Shown in pieces: positions 9,464 through 17,299 of a stretch of DNA of 64,000 nt. How positions within the stretch are numbered: position 1 is the first letter of the stretch; each line of letters begins with the position of its first letter. The position numbers and the translations under genes are program-made. The stretch is from Anderseniella sp963698275 (lineage in GTDB: Bacteria; Pseudomonadota; Alphaproteobacteria; Rhizobiales; Aestuariivirgaceae): positions 310,001-374,000 of the forward strand of contig CAVOQE010000006.1 in the NCBI GenBank assembly GCA_963698275.1. Reading direction: 5' to 3'. The notes below the pieces were generated by a model that was given only the letters and a program-made list of their open reading frames with translations, searched no databases and was not told the DNA's origin.

Positions 9464-9473
9464 TGGTATACCA
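9464..9473. promoter_or_regulatory. Candidate autoregulatory GntR operator
   Basis: Perfect palindrome TGGTATACCA, 64 bp upstream of the proposed GTG start of the GntR regulator. It is identical to the site at 3509-3518 before tctC. The GGT..ACC half-sites match the FadR-type GntR consensus. It lies in the 282-bp divergent region between the regulator and the isochorismatase gene and could influence both. Confidence 0.65.
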
Positions 9474-9681
9474 TACATCAAGCAACAGTGCCGTCAATGA
9501 TGTTTTTGCATCCATGAGCCTTGTGGATACAGATCATTTTCACTCAAGCGCCAGAGCCGTTCAAACAGGTGTTTTGCCATCTTTATGATTTGTGGTGTAT
9601 GGCAATGGAATAAGTGAAAAATTGCCCGGCGCCGTGTTGCCGATGGCGATGACAATCGTTTGGCTGCGAAGGATCTGGGAT

Positions 9682-10224
9682 ATGTTGATTAAATCTGGTG
9701 AATCCATGCTTCTTGTCATCGACATGCAGGAGCGGTTGGTGCCAGCCATGCTCGCGCCGGCGCGAACACTGAAGAACACCGCATTGCTTATAGAAGCAGC
9801 GCGCGAACTCGATGTGCCGGTGCTGCTGACGGAACAATATCCTGAAGGTCTCGGCCCGACTGTACCGGAAGTGGCGAGGGTGGCCTCCGGCTATCCGGTT
9901 TTTCCCAAGCTGCACTTCTCCTGCATGCAGGATGCCGCCATTGCCGGCGCGGTCGAAGCGAGTGGACGCTCGCAGATTGTGCTTGCCGGAATGGAGGCGC
10001 ATATCTGCGTGGTACAGACAGCAGCCAGCCTGCTGGAAGATGGCTACGAGGTCTTCGTCGCCTCCGATGCTACCGCCTCGCGCTCAGCGGAGAGCGAGCA
10101 GGCCTGTCTGCACCGGTTGAGCGCTGCAGGTGTAGGCATCGTCACCACCGAAATGGTCGTATTCGAGTGGCTCGCAAAGGCAGGAACGGCGTCCTTCAAG
10201 AAAATGCTGCCCCGCATCAAATAA
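9682..10224 (+). CDS. Isochorismatase-family cysteine hydrolase
   Basis: 180-aa cytoplasmic hydrolase of the isochorismatase/nicotinamidase superfamily. The catalytic triad can be read: Asp in LLVIDMQ, Lys in FPKLHFSC, and Cys in GMEAHICVVQT, with the cis-peptide region around GMEAH. The ATG at 9682 has AAGGA upstream and places the first strand correctly; the longer frame from 9592 adds 30 residues outside the fold. It is divergent from the oxalate operon and convergent with the kinase gene. The substrate is unknown (YcaC-like amidase or ureidoacrylate hydrolase types are alternatives). Confidence 0.85.
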   Translation: MLIKSGESMLLVIDMQERLVPAMLAPARTLKNTALLIEAARELDVPVLLTEQYPEGLGPTVPEVARVASGYPVFPKLHFSCMQDAAIAGAVEASGRSQIVLAGMEAHICVVQTAASLLEDGYEVFVASDATASRSAESEQACLHRLSAAGVGIVTTEMVVFEWLAKAGTASFKKMLPRIK

Positions 10225-10302
10225 CACCGGGCCGTCACGGCGGACCCATGAACATCCCAGACTGTCTTGACATGCCAATCGGATGTCCGGGTTGCTGGAA
10301 AG

Positions 10303-11430
10303 TCATCCTGACGTGGAAAACGCCATTTCGATGCAAACGCCGCGCTCGCCCATGGCAGTTGCCGAAATCCTGATCTCACACAACCGCAGCAGCATCGCAG
10401 CCAGGGCCAGTCCATAACCGCTGGCATTCCCGGTAAGGCTGATTTCTTTCACTGGTTCCCCGCTTTGAATACTAACCAGAATGGATTGCACGTCGGTCCT
10501 GCCGACCTCGAATTCCACAATGACAGTCAGGGCATCGGATGCGGACATTCGCCCACCCAGTTTCAACTGGCTGCCAGGCCCACCCAGCACGGCGGATGTA
10601 CGCAACAGGCTGGCGATGGCGCGCCTGGCAATGCGGGCATCCATGCGCACGCAGCTGGTCCCGATCACGTCGAGCATTGCCGTTGAATCAAGCTCAACGT
10701 CTTCTGCAACCAGCACAGACTGAACTTCGTCGATGGCGCCGGAGATCAGCGTTCGCAGTTCACGAACTTCCAGTTCAACCGGCTGCTCGTTTCGCTGCAA
10801 CCTGATGATTTCCATCATCTCGTTCATGTTCAGCAACAAGGCTTTCGCAGATTCGCGGATGAAGCCGAGATAGGAGGCGCGTGTACCGGCATCAATCTCG
10901 TTGCCATCGCCGGCAGCCAGTATGTCGACATAGCCGAGGATCACATTGAGCGGGGTTCGAAAATGGTGCGCGACCTGGGAAACGAACGTCGTTCTGGCCT
11001 GCTCCATTACTTCTTTTTGCGCAAGCACATCGCACATCGCCTGTTCGCTGCGGCGCCGCGAGGTAACATCATTCATCAATATCAAAGTGCCGCCCAACTG
11101 GTCTTGAACGTCAATATACTGCAGTTCAAATGCACAGCCTGTCAGTCCCGCAACCTTGTTCGGGCGGTCGCGCAATTTCGGCGAGACATCATAGAGAGAC
11201 AGGGCAACCAGGTCTTCGCGCTTCGTGTTGACAAACTCCAGTTTCAGCAATCCTGCCCGGCGCAGCATGTCATAAATCACGTCGTTGCTGGTTATGACAT
11301 CGCCGTCTTCGCGCACAGATGCCACCCCGCAAGCCACGTTGTTCAGGGTGACCTGCAGAAGTTCAGCATCCGTGGATGCAACAGCAACCTGATCTTGACT
11401 TGCAGTCAGCACCACAAGGCGGACCTCCAC
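10303..11430 (-). CDS. PAS/HisKA sensor kinase-like protein with degenerate ATPase domain
   Basis: 375-aa soluble protein with no membrane segments. An N-terminal PAS-like region (about 20-125) is followed by a HisKA dimerisation helix with H-box AHHFRTPLNVILGY (phospho-acceptor His155). The C-terminal region resembles HATPase_c only weakly. The Asn of the N-box is absent (ASLLRTSAV), there is no DxGxG, and only GYGLALA survives from the G2 box. It may therefore be unable to autophosphorylate and act as a scaffold or phosphatase partner. The listed start is GTG without a clear ribosome site, so the N-terminus is uncertain. No response regulator is adjacent. Confidence 0.7.
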   Translation of the reverse strand: MEVRLVVLTASQDQVAVASTDAELLQVTLNNVACGVASVREDGDVITSNDVIYDMLRRAGLLKLEFVNTKREDLVALSLYDVSPKLRDRPNKVAGLTGCAFELQYIDVQDQLGGTLILMNDVTSRRRSEQAMCDVLAQKEVMEQARTTFVSQVAHHFRTPLNVILGYVDILAAGDGNEIDAGTRASYLGFIRESAKALLLNMNEMMEIIRLQRNEQPVELEVRELRTLISGAIDEVQSVLVAEDVELDSTAMLDVIGTSCVRMDARIARRAIASLLRTSAVLGGPGSQLKLGGRMSASDALTVIVEFEVGRTDVQSILVSIQSGEPVKEISLTGNASGYGLALAAMLLRLCEIRISATAMGERGVCIEMAFSTSG

Positions 11431-11582
11431 ACCGGGTTCGTTTCTTCAACCTTTGAAACAGATGTGACCTGCTCCACAAAATGCTCACTGCCCCGACAGG
11501 GTAATACACTTCCCGACGATTTTACCCGACAATTCTAAAGCAATCATTGATGGCAGGTCTGGATGACGCTAATAGAGCGGGC

Positions 11583-13244
11583 ATGGTTGATAATCTCAAA
11601 ATTATGCTGGCTCAACTGAACCCGACGGTTGGCGCGGTTGAGCCAAATTCCAGACGTGCACGCACCGCCCATGCCGAAGCGGCTGCAGCCGGTGCTGATC
11701 TGCTGGTGTTCACGGAACTTTTCATTTCCGGCTACCCGCCGGAGGACCTGGTTCTGAAACCCGCTTTCGTGGAAACCTGTCAGAAGGCTGTGGAAGACCT
11801 CGCCGAACTGACCGGCAACGGTGCGCCGGCCATGCTGATCACGTCACCATGGGCTGAAGACGGCAAGCTCTACAATGCGGCCATTCTGCTGGAGGACGGC
11901 AAGGTGGACGCCGTGCGCTTCAAACACGATCTGCCGAACTATGGTGTGTTTGACGAAAAACGGGTGTTTGACGCAGGGCCCGCACCTGGACCGATCAACT
12001 TTCGCGGCATACGCATCGGGGTGCCGATCTGTGAAGACATCTGGACCGAAGAAACCTGCGAAACCCTTGAGGAAACCGGCGCAGAACTGCTGATTGTGCC
12101 GAACGGGTCACCGTTTGAGCGCGACAAACAGGATGTCCGTCTCAACCTTGTCGTGGCACGGGTCACCGAAACCAACCTGCCGATGATCTATGTCAACCAG
12201 GTAGGCGGTCAGGACGAACTGGTGTTTGACGGTGCATCGTTCGTGTTGAATGCCGACCGTTCACTGGCCTGCCAGATGCCGGAATTTGAAGAAGCGACAC
12301 TGCTCACCGAATGGACCCGTGGCCCCGACGGCTGGGTATGTGCCAAGGCCGATACCGCCCGGCAATTGCTGGGTTATGAAGAAATCTGGCACGCCTGCGT
12401 GCTGGGCACACGCGATTATGTGCGCAAGAACCGCTTTGAAAGCGTGGTGCTTGGAATGTCCGGCGGCATCGATTCCGCCGTGGTTGCGGCTATGGCAGTC
12501 GACGCACTGGGAGCAGACAAGGTTCACTGCGTCATGTTGCCTTATGACTACACCTCATCCGACAGTCTCGAAGATGCCGAAGCCTGCGCCAGGGCGCTCG
12601 GCGCGCGGTATGACATTGTACCGATTTCCGAACCGGTCACAGGCTTTCTGAATTCACTCGGACCGATGTTCGAAGGCACGACGGAAGGGGTCACGGAAGA
12701 AAATATCCAGTCGCGCACCAGAGGCGCCATCTTGATGGCGATCTCCAACAAGTTTGGCGCCATGGTTCTGACCACCGGCAACAAGTCGGAAATGTCGGTC
12801 GGATATGCCACGCTTTACGGCGATATGAACGGCGGCTTCAACCCGATCAAGGATGTCTATAAATCGGATGTCTACGCACTGGCAAGCTGGCGCAACCAGT
12901 CAGATGGCACTGGCCTCAAAGGCCCGGCGGCCCGCGTCATCCCGGAACGCATCATCACCAAGGCGCCGTCAGCCGAACTCAGGCCGGATCAGACCGACCA
13001 GGACTCACTGCCGGAATATGATGTGCTGGATGATATTCTGGACGGACTGGTTGAGAACGAAACCTCGCTGGCCGACCTTGTCGCGAAGGGACATGATCCA
13101 GCCGTGGTCGAGCGCATTCAGCACCTGCTCTATATTGCAGAGTACAAGCGCCGTCAGGCCGCACCGGGTGTCAAGATTACCCGCCGGGCTTTCGGCAAGG
13201 AACGCCGTTACCCGATCACCAACGGTTTCCGGGACAAGGCCTGA
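11583..13244 (+). CDS. nadE: Glutamine-dependent NAD+ synthetase
   Basis: It makes NAD+ from deamido-NAD+, ATP and glutamine. The N-terminal nitrilase-type glutaminase (about 1-260) shows Glu in ELFISGYPPEDL, Lys in FKHDLPNYG and Cys in PICEDIW. The C-terminal ATP-pyrophosphatase domain has SGGIDSA at about 294. The 553-aa length fits the two-domain form. I place the start at 11583 (VDNLKIMLAQLNPTVG is the usual family start); in-frame ATGs at 11550 and 11604 cannot be excluded. gltX begins 3 bp after its stop, so the two are co-transcribed. Confidence 0.95.
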   Translation: MVDNLKIMLAQLNPTVGAVEPNSRRARTAHAEAAAAGADLLVFTELFISGYPPEDLVLKPAFVETCQKAVEDLAELTGNGAPAMLITSPWAEDGKLYNAAILLEDGKVDAVRFKHDLPNYGVFDEKRVFDAGPAPGPINFRGIRIGVPICEDIWTEETCETLEETGAELLIVPNGSPFERDKQDVRLNLVVARVTETNLPMIYVNQVGGQDELVFDGASFVLNADRSLACQMPEFEEATLLTEWTRGPDGWVCAKADTARQLLGYEEIWHACVLGTRDYVRKNRFESVVLGMSGGIDSAVVAAMAVDALGADKVHCVMLPYDYTSSDSLEDAEACARALGARYDIVPISEPVTGFLNSLGPMFEGTTEGVTEENIQSRTRGAILMAISNKFGAMVLTTGNKSEMSVGYATLYGDMNGGFNPIKDVYKSDVYALASWRNQSDGTGLKGPAARVIPERIITKAPSAELRPDQTDQDSLPEYDVLDDILDGLVENETSLADLVAKGHDPAVVERIQHLLYIAEYKRRQAAPGVKITRRAFGKERRYPITNGFRDKA

Positions 13245-13247
13245 GAC

Positions 13248-14576
13248 ATGACCATTACCGTTCGCTTCGCGCCTTCACCCACCGGCCGCATACATATCGG
13301 CAATGCCCGCACCGCCATTTTGAACTGGCTGTTCGCGCGCAAGGCTGAAGGCCGCTTCATACTGCGGTTTGACGATACCGATCTGGAACGCTCAACCCGT
13401 GAATTTGCAGACGGCATAGCAACTGATCTGGACTGGCTCGGCCTGACGCCGGATGAGGTGTACCGGCAGTCGGAACGATTTGCACTGTATGACGCTGCTG
13501 CCGAGAAACTGAAAAATGACGGCAGGCTCTATGCCTGTTATGAAACCGCCGAAGAACTCGATTACAAGCGCAAGCGTCAGTTGGCCCGGCACCAGCCGCC
13601 GGTCTATGACCGCACCGGGCTGAACCTGTCAGACGAAGACCGGGCAAAACTGGAGGCCGACGGGCGCAGACCCCATTGGCGGTTCAAGCTGGATCAGCGG
13701 GACATTCACTGGGACGATCTGGTGCGCGGAGACGTGCGCATCGACACATCGTCATTGTCCGACCCGGTGCTGATCCGCGAGGATGGCAGCTACCTCTACA
13801 CACTGCCGTCGGTTGTCGATGATATCGACATGGGGCTGACCCACATCATCAGGGGTGAAGATCACACCACCAATGCCGCCGTTCAGGTGGAGATATTCGA
13901 AGCACTTGGCGCCACCGCACCGTCATTTGCGCATCATTCGCTGCTTGTCGGCGCAGATGGCAAGGGCCTGTCAAAGCGCCTCGGGTCACTGTCGATTGCA
14001 GCGATGCGCGAGCAAGGGCTGGAAGCCATGGCGGTGGTCAGTCACGGCGCCCTGATCGGGACCTCGGAAGCCATCGAACCGCACACCGAAATGGACACAC
14101 TGCTGGAGGCGTTCGACCTGTCGAAACTGTCGCGCGCACCGGGCCGGTTCGACATGAGCGAGCTTGAAAACCTGAACGCACGCATTGTGCATCAGCTATC
14201 ATACAACGACGTTCGCGAGCGGCTTGTGGACATGGGCGCAGATGGCGGTGAAGACTTCTGGCAGGCCGTACACAGCAATCTTTCCAGGGTCCAGGATGCG
14301 GCCGAATGGCACCGGATCATTTATGGCGACATGACCGGCGAGATTGCGGATGACGATCGTGACTTCATCTCGCAGGCTGCCAGCGTGTTGCCGGATGAAC
14401 CCTGGGGTGAAACCACCTGGAAATCCTGGACTGATGCGGTCAAGCAGGCCAGCGGCCGAAAGGGCAAGGGCCTGTTCATGCCATTGCGTCTGGCACTGAC
14501 CGGCAAACAGCACGGGCCCGAGCTGGCAACCCTGCTGCCGCTCATCGGACGGGAACGCGCGATAGATAGATTATAG
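13248..14576 (+). CDS. gltX: Glutamate--tRNA ligase
   Basis: Class I aminoacyl-tRNA synthetase (442 aa) that charges tRNA with glutamate. The ATP-binding HIGH signature is HIGN in PTGRIHIGNART, and the KMSKS equivalent is LSKR in GKGLSKRLGS. The ALDH-independent fold order is catalytic domain first, then an anticodon-binding region from about residue 300. It is slightly shorter than typical (about 470 aa). Alphaproteobacteria often carry two GltX copies of differing tRNA specificity; which type this is cannot be told here. It follows nadE by 3 bp. Confidence 0.95.
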   Translation: MTITVRFAPSPTGRIHIGNARTAILNWLFARKAEGRFILRFDDTDLERSTREFADGIATDLDWLGLTPDEVYRQSERFALYDAAAEKLKNDGRLYACYETAEELDYKRKRQLARHQPPVYDRTGLNLSDEDRAKLEADGRRPHWRFKLDQRDIHWDDLVRGDVRIDTSSLSDPVLIREDGSYLYTLPSVVDDIDMGLTHIIRGEDHTTNAAVQVEIFEALGATAPSFAHHSLLVGADGKGLSKRLGSLSIAAMREQGLEAMAVVSHGALIGTSEAIEPHTEMDTLLEAFDLSKLSRAPGRFDMSELENLNARIVHQLSYNDVRERLVDMGADGGEDFWQAVHSNLSRVQDAAEWHRIIYGDMTGEIADDDRDFISQAASVLPDEPWGETTWKSWTDAVKQASGRKGKGLFMPLRLALTGKQHGPELATLLPLIGRERAIDRL

Positions 14577-14791
14577 CCGGTCTGGGAAACATGCGGGCGG
14601 TCCCGCGAGACATGCGAACGATGACAACCACGACGAGTGCTTTGATCAACGACGGCAGAACGCGGATGCCGCGAATACCTGCGTAGACAAAAAACAGCCA
14701 TTGGTTGAAACATTGCCCACTGACGGCTGTGCAGAAGAAGCTCCCGTCCGCAGAATGGCTGCTTTGCGTTCGTGCTAGATCGGGTTCTTCA

Positions 14792-15379
14792 TTATTCGCA
14801 CCCGTTGTGCGCCCGCCACATCGCCTCATCGTGGCCTTTAGGTATCGACTTACAAGGGTCAGCGTGATGATAACCGCGCCACCGATTATACAATGTGACT
14901 TGGTGTGTCGTGAGCAGTGGCAAAGTTTCGAGATGCGCAGACAGATGCGCAAACCTCAAGTTCGCTCTCGCCTCGCCAGCGGCATCCACCAACTGTGCCA
15001 ATGTGCCTGCATCCGGTGCACCATCAACAAACGCATCGTTCAGCGCGCGCTCGGAGGCTATGAAGCGTTCTCCAGCTTCAATGGCTTCAGCACGCATTCG
15101 GTCGCGGATCACGGTTAGCGCGGCAATCTGCGTGTTGGTTAGGCCAATCTCCTTAGACATTTCCAGAAGATGGGTCGGGCCCGGAACTCCGTTCAGTTCT
15201 GCCGGAAGTGCGAGGCCCCACCCGTGGCCAGAGCGCAGCTCAGCCAAGTCTTTTTTTGAAAGAGAGGCGATTTGTCTCCGCTCTTCACCTGCATAGGGCG
15301 AGGCAGCATGTTGTTGAGCGTGCGCGGCACCACCCGCGATGAGAAGTGAGATGGCTATGGCGGCTCTGCTGGTTGGCAT
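14792..15379 (-). CDS. Periplasmic Spy/CpxP-like, heavy-metal-resistance type protein
   Basis: 195-aa exported protein with a Sec signal (MPTSRAAIAISLLIAGG, cleavage near AHA/QQH). The mature part is helical and charged. It has the LTNTQIAALTVIRDRM element of Spy/CpxP/ZraP proteins (LTxxQ-type) and a C-terminal Cys/His-rich segment (YHHADPCKS, HNGCE). That is consistent with a periplasmic chaperone or metal-binding sensor. It is divergent from the Crp-type regulator at 15440, with only about 60 bp between the starts, so it is probably that protein's target (inference). Confidence 0.7.
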   Translation of the reverse strand: MPTSRAAIAISLLIAGGAAHAQQHAASPYAGEERRQIASLSKKDLAELRSGHGWGLALPAELNGVPGPTHLLEMSKEIGLTNTQIAALTVIRDRMRAEAIEAGERFIASERALNDAFVDGAPDAGTLAQLVDAAGEARANLRFAHLSAHLETLPLLTTHQVTLYNRWRGYHHADPCKSIPKGHDEAMWRAHNGCE

Positions 15380-15439
15380 GAGGGCACATTCCTCGAGTTG
15401 ACTACCTTTTGCTTATTGCGCAGATTTGGAGATCCGCAC

Positions 15440-15979
15440 ATGATCCTGATCATGTCGGATATCTGGTTGGAGATCTTTGTCGGCGCACCCGATCGATCCT
15501 ACGGGCGAGGTGCAAGCGTTTTCCGGCGGGATGATCGCGTTTCACAAGCCTACCTAGTGCGCGAGGGAGGTGTTCACCTCGTGCGGACGCTCGCTGATGG
15601 CGGAGAACTAACACTGCACCAGGCACCTCCAGGCTCACTTGTCGCCGAGGCGTCACTCTTTGCTAATCAATATCACTGCGATGCGATATGCGATGCGCCA
15701 TCAAGGCTTGCAGTATTGTCACGTGCAGATGTTATTTCGGCTCTCCATAGTACAGAAGGTGCCTTGGTTGCTTTGGCCCAATCAGCGCGGGAGGTTCAAG
15801 CCTTGCGCGCACGGTTGGAGGTGATGCGGTTGAAGACGCTGTGCACACGTCTTGACGCATATCTTGATCTTCATGGTCCACCTGAAACTGGAAGATGGAT
15901 TCAGGTAGCTGACTGGATTGGGGTCACACCTGCCGCCCTTTATCGCGAACTGGCGCGGCGGCGTAAAGAAATCGACTGA
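15440..15979 (+). CDS. Crp/Fnr-family transcriptional regulator
   Basis: About 180 aa. The N-terminal cyclic-nucleotide-binding-like beta barrel (FRRDDRVSQAYLVREGGVHL) is followed by a long dimer helix and a C-terminal winged HTH (VADWIGVTPAALYRELARRR). The phosphate-binding cassette is not canonical (GSLVAEASLF then HCD instead of the R-S/T-A motif), and there are no Fnr-type cysteines at the N-terminus. It probably senses something other than cAMP or oxygen through an Fe-S cluster. ATGs at 15440 and 15452 are both possible starts. Divergent from the Spy-like gene. Confidence 0.82.
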   Translation: MILIMSDIWLEIFVGAPDRSYGRGASVFRRDDRVSQAYLVREGGVHLVRTLADGGELTLHQAPPGSLVAEASLFANQYHCDAICDAPSRLAVLSRADVISALHSTEGALVALAQSAREVQALRARLEVMRLKTLCTRLDAYLDLHGPPETGRWIQVADWIGVTPAALYRELARRRKEID

Positions 15980-16301
15980 TCGCAAGTCAGCTTGATCAGG
16001 AAACCACAGCAGACGCAGGAGCGGACATTCGCCGCAATGCAGCGTGGCCAGCATTAGTCCATTGCAATTTCCGTCCATACCCGACTTTCTAGTAAGCCGT
16101 CATATCCAAGACGAGTTTCCGGCAAGCAGACATTGAGTTTTAACATGTCAATTTTCGTGCAATTTCCGAAGTGCGTCGTGGTTTCAACTGATCGCTGCAA
16201 CACATGGGTGGCAACGTTACAATTTTTTGCGTCGAAGCGTGGACCGAACAATTCATCCGTGCGTAACTATTGCGAGGCCACGTTTCAATCAGCCTGATCT
16301 T
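15980..16301. other. Intergenic region before the LRR gene, no gene seen
   Basis: A 322-bp stretch with lower GC than its surroundings. No frame shows a recognisable protein and I see no RNA gene or repeat. It presumably carries the promoter of the leucine-rich-repeat gene at 16302. Confidence 0.35.
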
Positions 16302-16943
16302 ATGCAAACCGACCACGGGTGCTTCAAACTGACGGACGCAAAAGTGACAAAGAAACCAACATCAGGTCGCCAGATCATCTCCCGGCGTCTAGTTTGTGAA
16401 ATTGGAATCCTGGGAGCGAGTGCATTGGCCTTGAGAGCCGTTGAATTGCCAGCATTCGCCAACGCACCCTCGACATCCGGAGAATTCAGCATCTTGATCA
16501 ATGCACTGAGATTCATCGGAACACAAGCATGCAACGCGGCTGCCAACAATCTGGAGGCGGCACAGACTTCCAACGCGCCTTTTTCTCTTCATCTTCGAAA
16601 CGCCGGGCTGCGGGTTTCTGATGCCGAAGTCCTGGCAGTGGCGCTGACGAGATATTCATCACTCAACGGCCGGGTACTTCAGTCGTTCAGTGTGAGTTAC
16701 AATCCATTGCTTGGCGATAACGGCACTGGAGTTTTAGCAAAATCATTACCTCAAACAGTCAGCGAGATTGGGTTCGTGGGCTGCGGCATGGGTGATGCCG
16801 GTGGCCAGGCTGTGCTGGAATGGGCGAGACAAGCATCCAATTTGAGCATGATTTGCGTTGAAGAAAACGAGCTTTCCGACTCCGGCAAGAAGCGGTTTCG
16901 CGAGTTGGCAACACAAAGGGCTGGACTTCTGGTCGTGGTCTAG
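16302..16943 (+). CDS. Exported leucine-rich-repeat (ribonuclease-inhibitor type) protein
   Basis: 213-aa protein of unknown role. A twin-arginine-like leader (SRRLVCEIGILGASALAL) precedes a mature domain with degenerate repeats: LRNAGLRVSDAEVLAVAL, SVSYNPLLGDNGTGVLAKSL, GFVGCGMGDAGGQAVLEWA and CVEENELSDSGKKRFREL. The recurrent x-L/V-x-x-N/C-x-L/M-x-D-x-G pattern is that of ribonuclease-inhibitor-like LRRs, usually protein-interaction surfaces. The ATG at 16302 is preferred over an upstream in-frame start because it gives a compact leader. It sits alone in a lower-GC patch, hinting at acquisition. Confidence 0.55.
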   Translation: MQTDHGCFKLTDAKVTKKPTSGRQIISRRLVCEIGILGASALALRAVELPAFANAPSTSGEFSILINALRFIGTQACNAAANNLEAAQTSNAPFSLHLRNAGLRVSDAEVLAVALTRYSSLNGRVLQSFSVSYNPLLGDNGTGVLAKSLPQTVSEIGFVGCGMGDAGGQAVLEWARQASNLSMICVEENELSDSGKKRFRELATQRAGLLVVV

Positions 16944-17299
16944 ATTTCCGCTGCATTTTGCAGGCCACCGCAAATACGTGCGAAAGTGCCGCCTCAGTGA
17001 TACTGTTGACGCTGCTCTTCGCTCAAGCGCTCAAATGTTGCGTCGTTCATCCACTGCAAGGCACGGAAACGTAATCGCATCCGTTGCCAGGCACCATCGA
17101 CCAGTGCATGGGCGCTCGACTTATCGCCCTCCGGTGGTTTTGTTGTCTTCCAATTGAAGAGCGTGAAGCCAGACAGGACACCCGGCAGATATCAAATGCA
17201 CCTCAACATATGTTCACTCTGGGCCTATTCCGTTGAAAAAGTCAGCGGCCTAGCTGTTTCGGACCGCTACGGCGACACTGACATTTCCCGTCAATCCAG
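16944..17299. other. Intergenic region with a possible minus-strand gene remnant
   Basis: A 356-bp gap with no complete gene. On the minus strand, 17191 down to 16994 is open for about 65 codons and looks protein-like (GAWQRMRLRFRALQWMND, then FERLSEEQRQQ). It has no start codon near its beginning and follows a stop directly, which suggests the 3' remnant of a decayed gene. I could not assign a family. Confidence 0.25.

Noticed and set aside
14577..14791. Minus-strand hydrophobic frame overlapping the gltX end
   Set aside because: It overlaps the 3' end of gltX and the 5' part of the Spy-like gene's antisense; composition is not gene-like and no start is supported.
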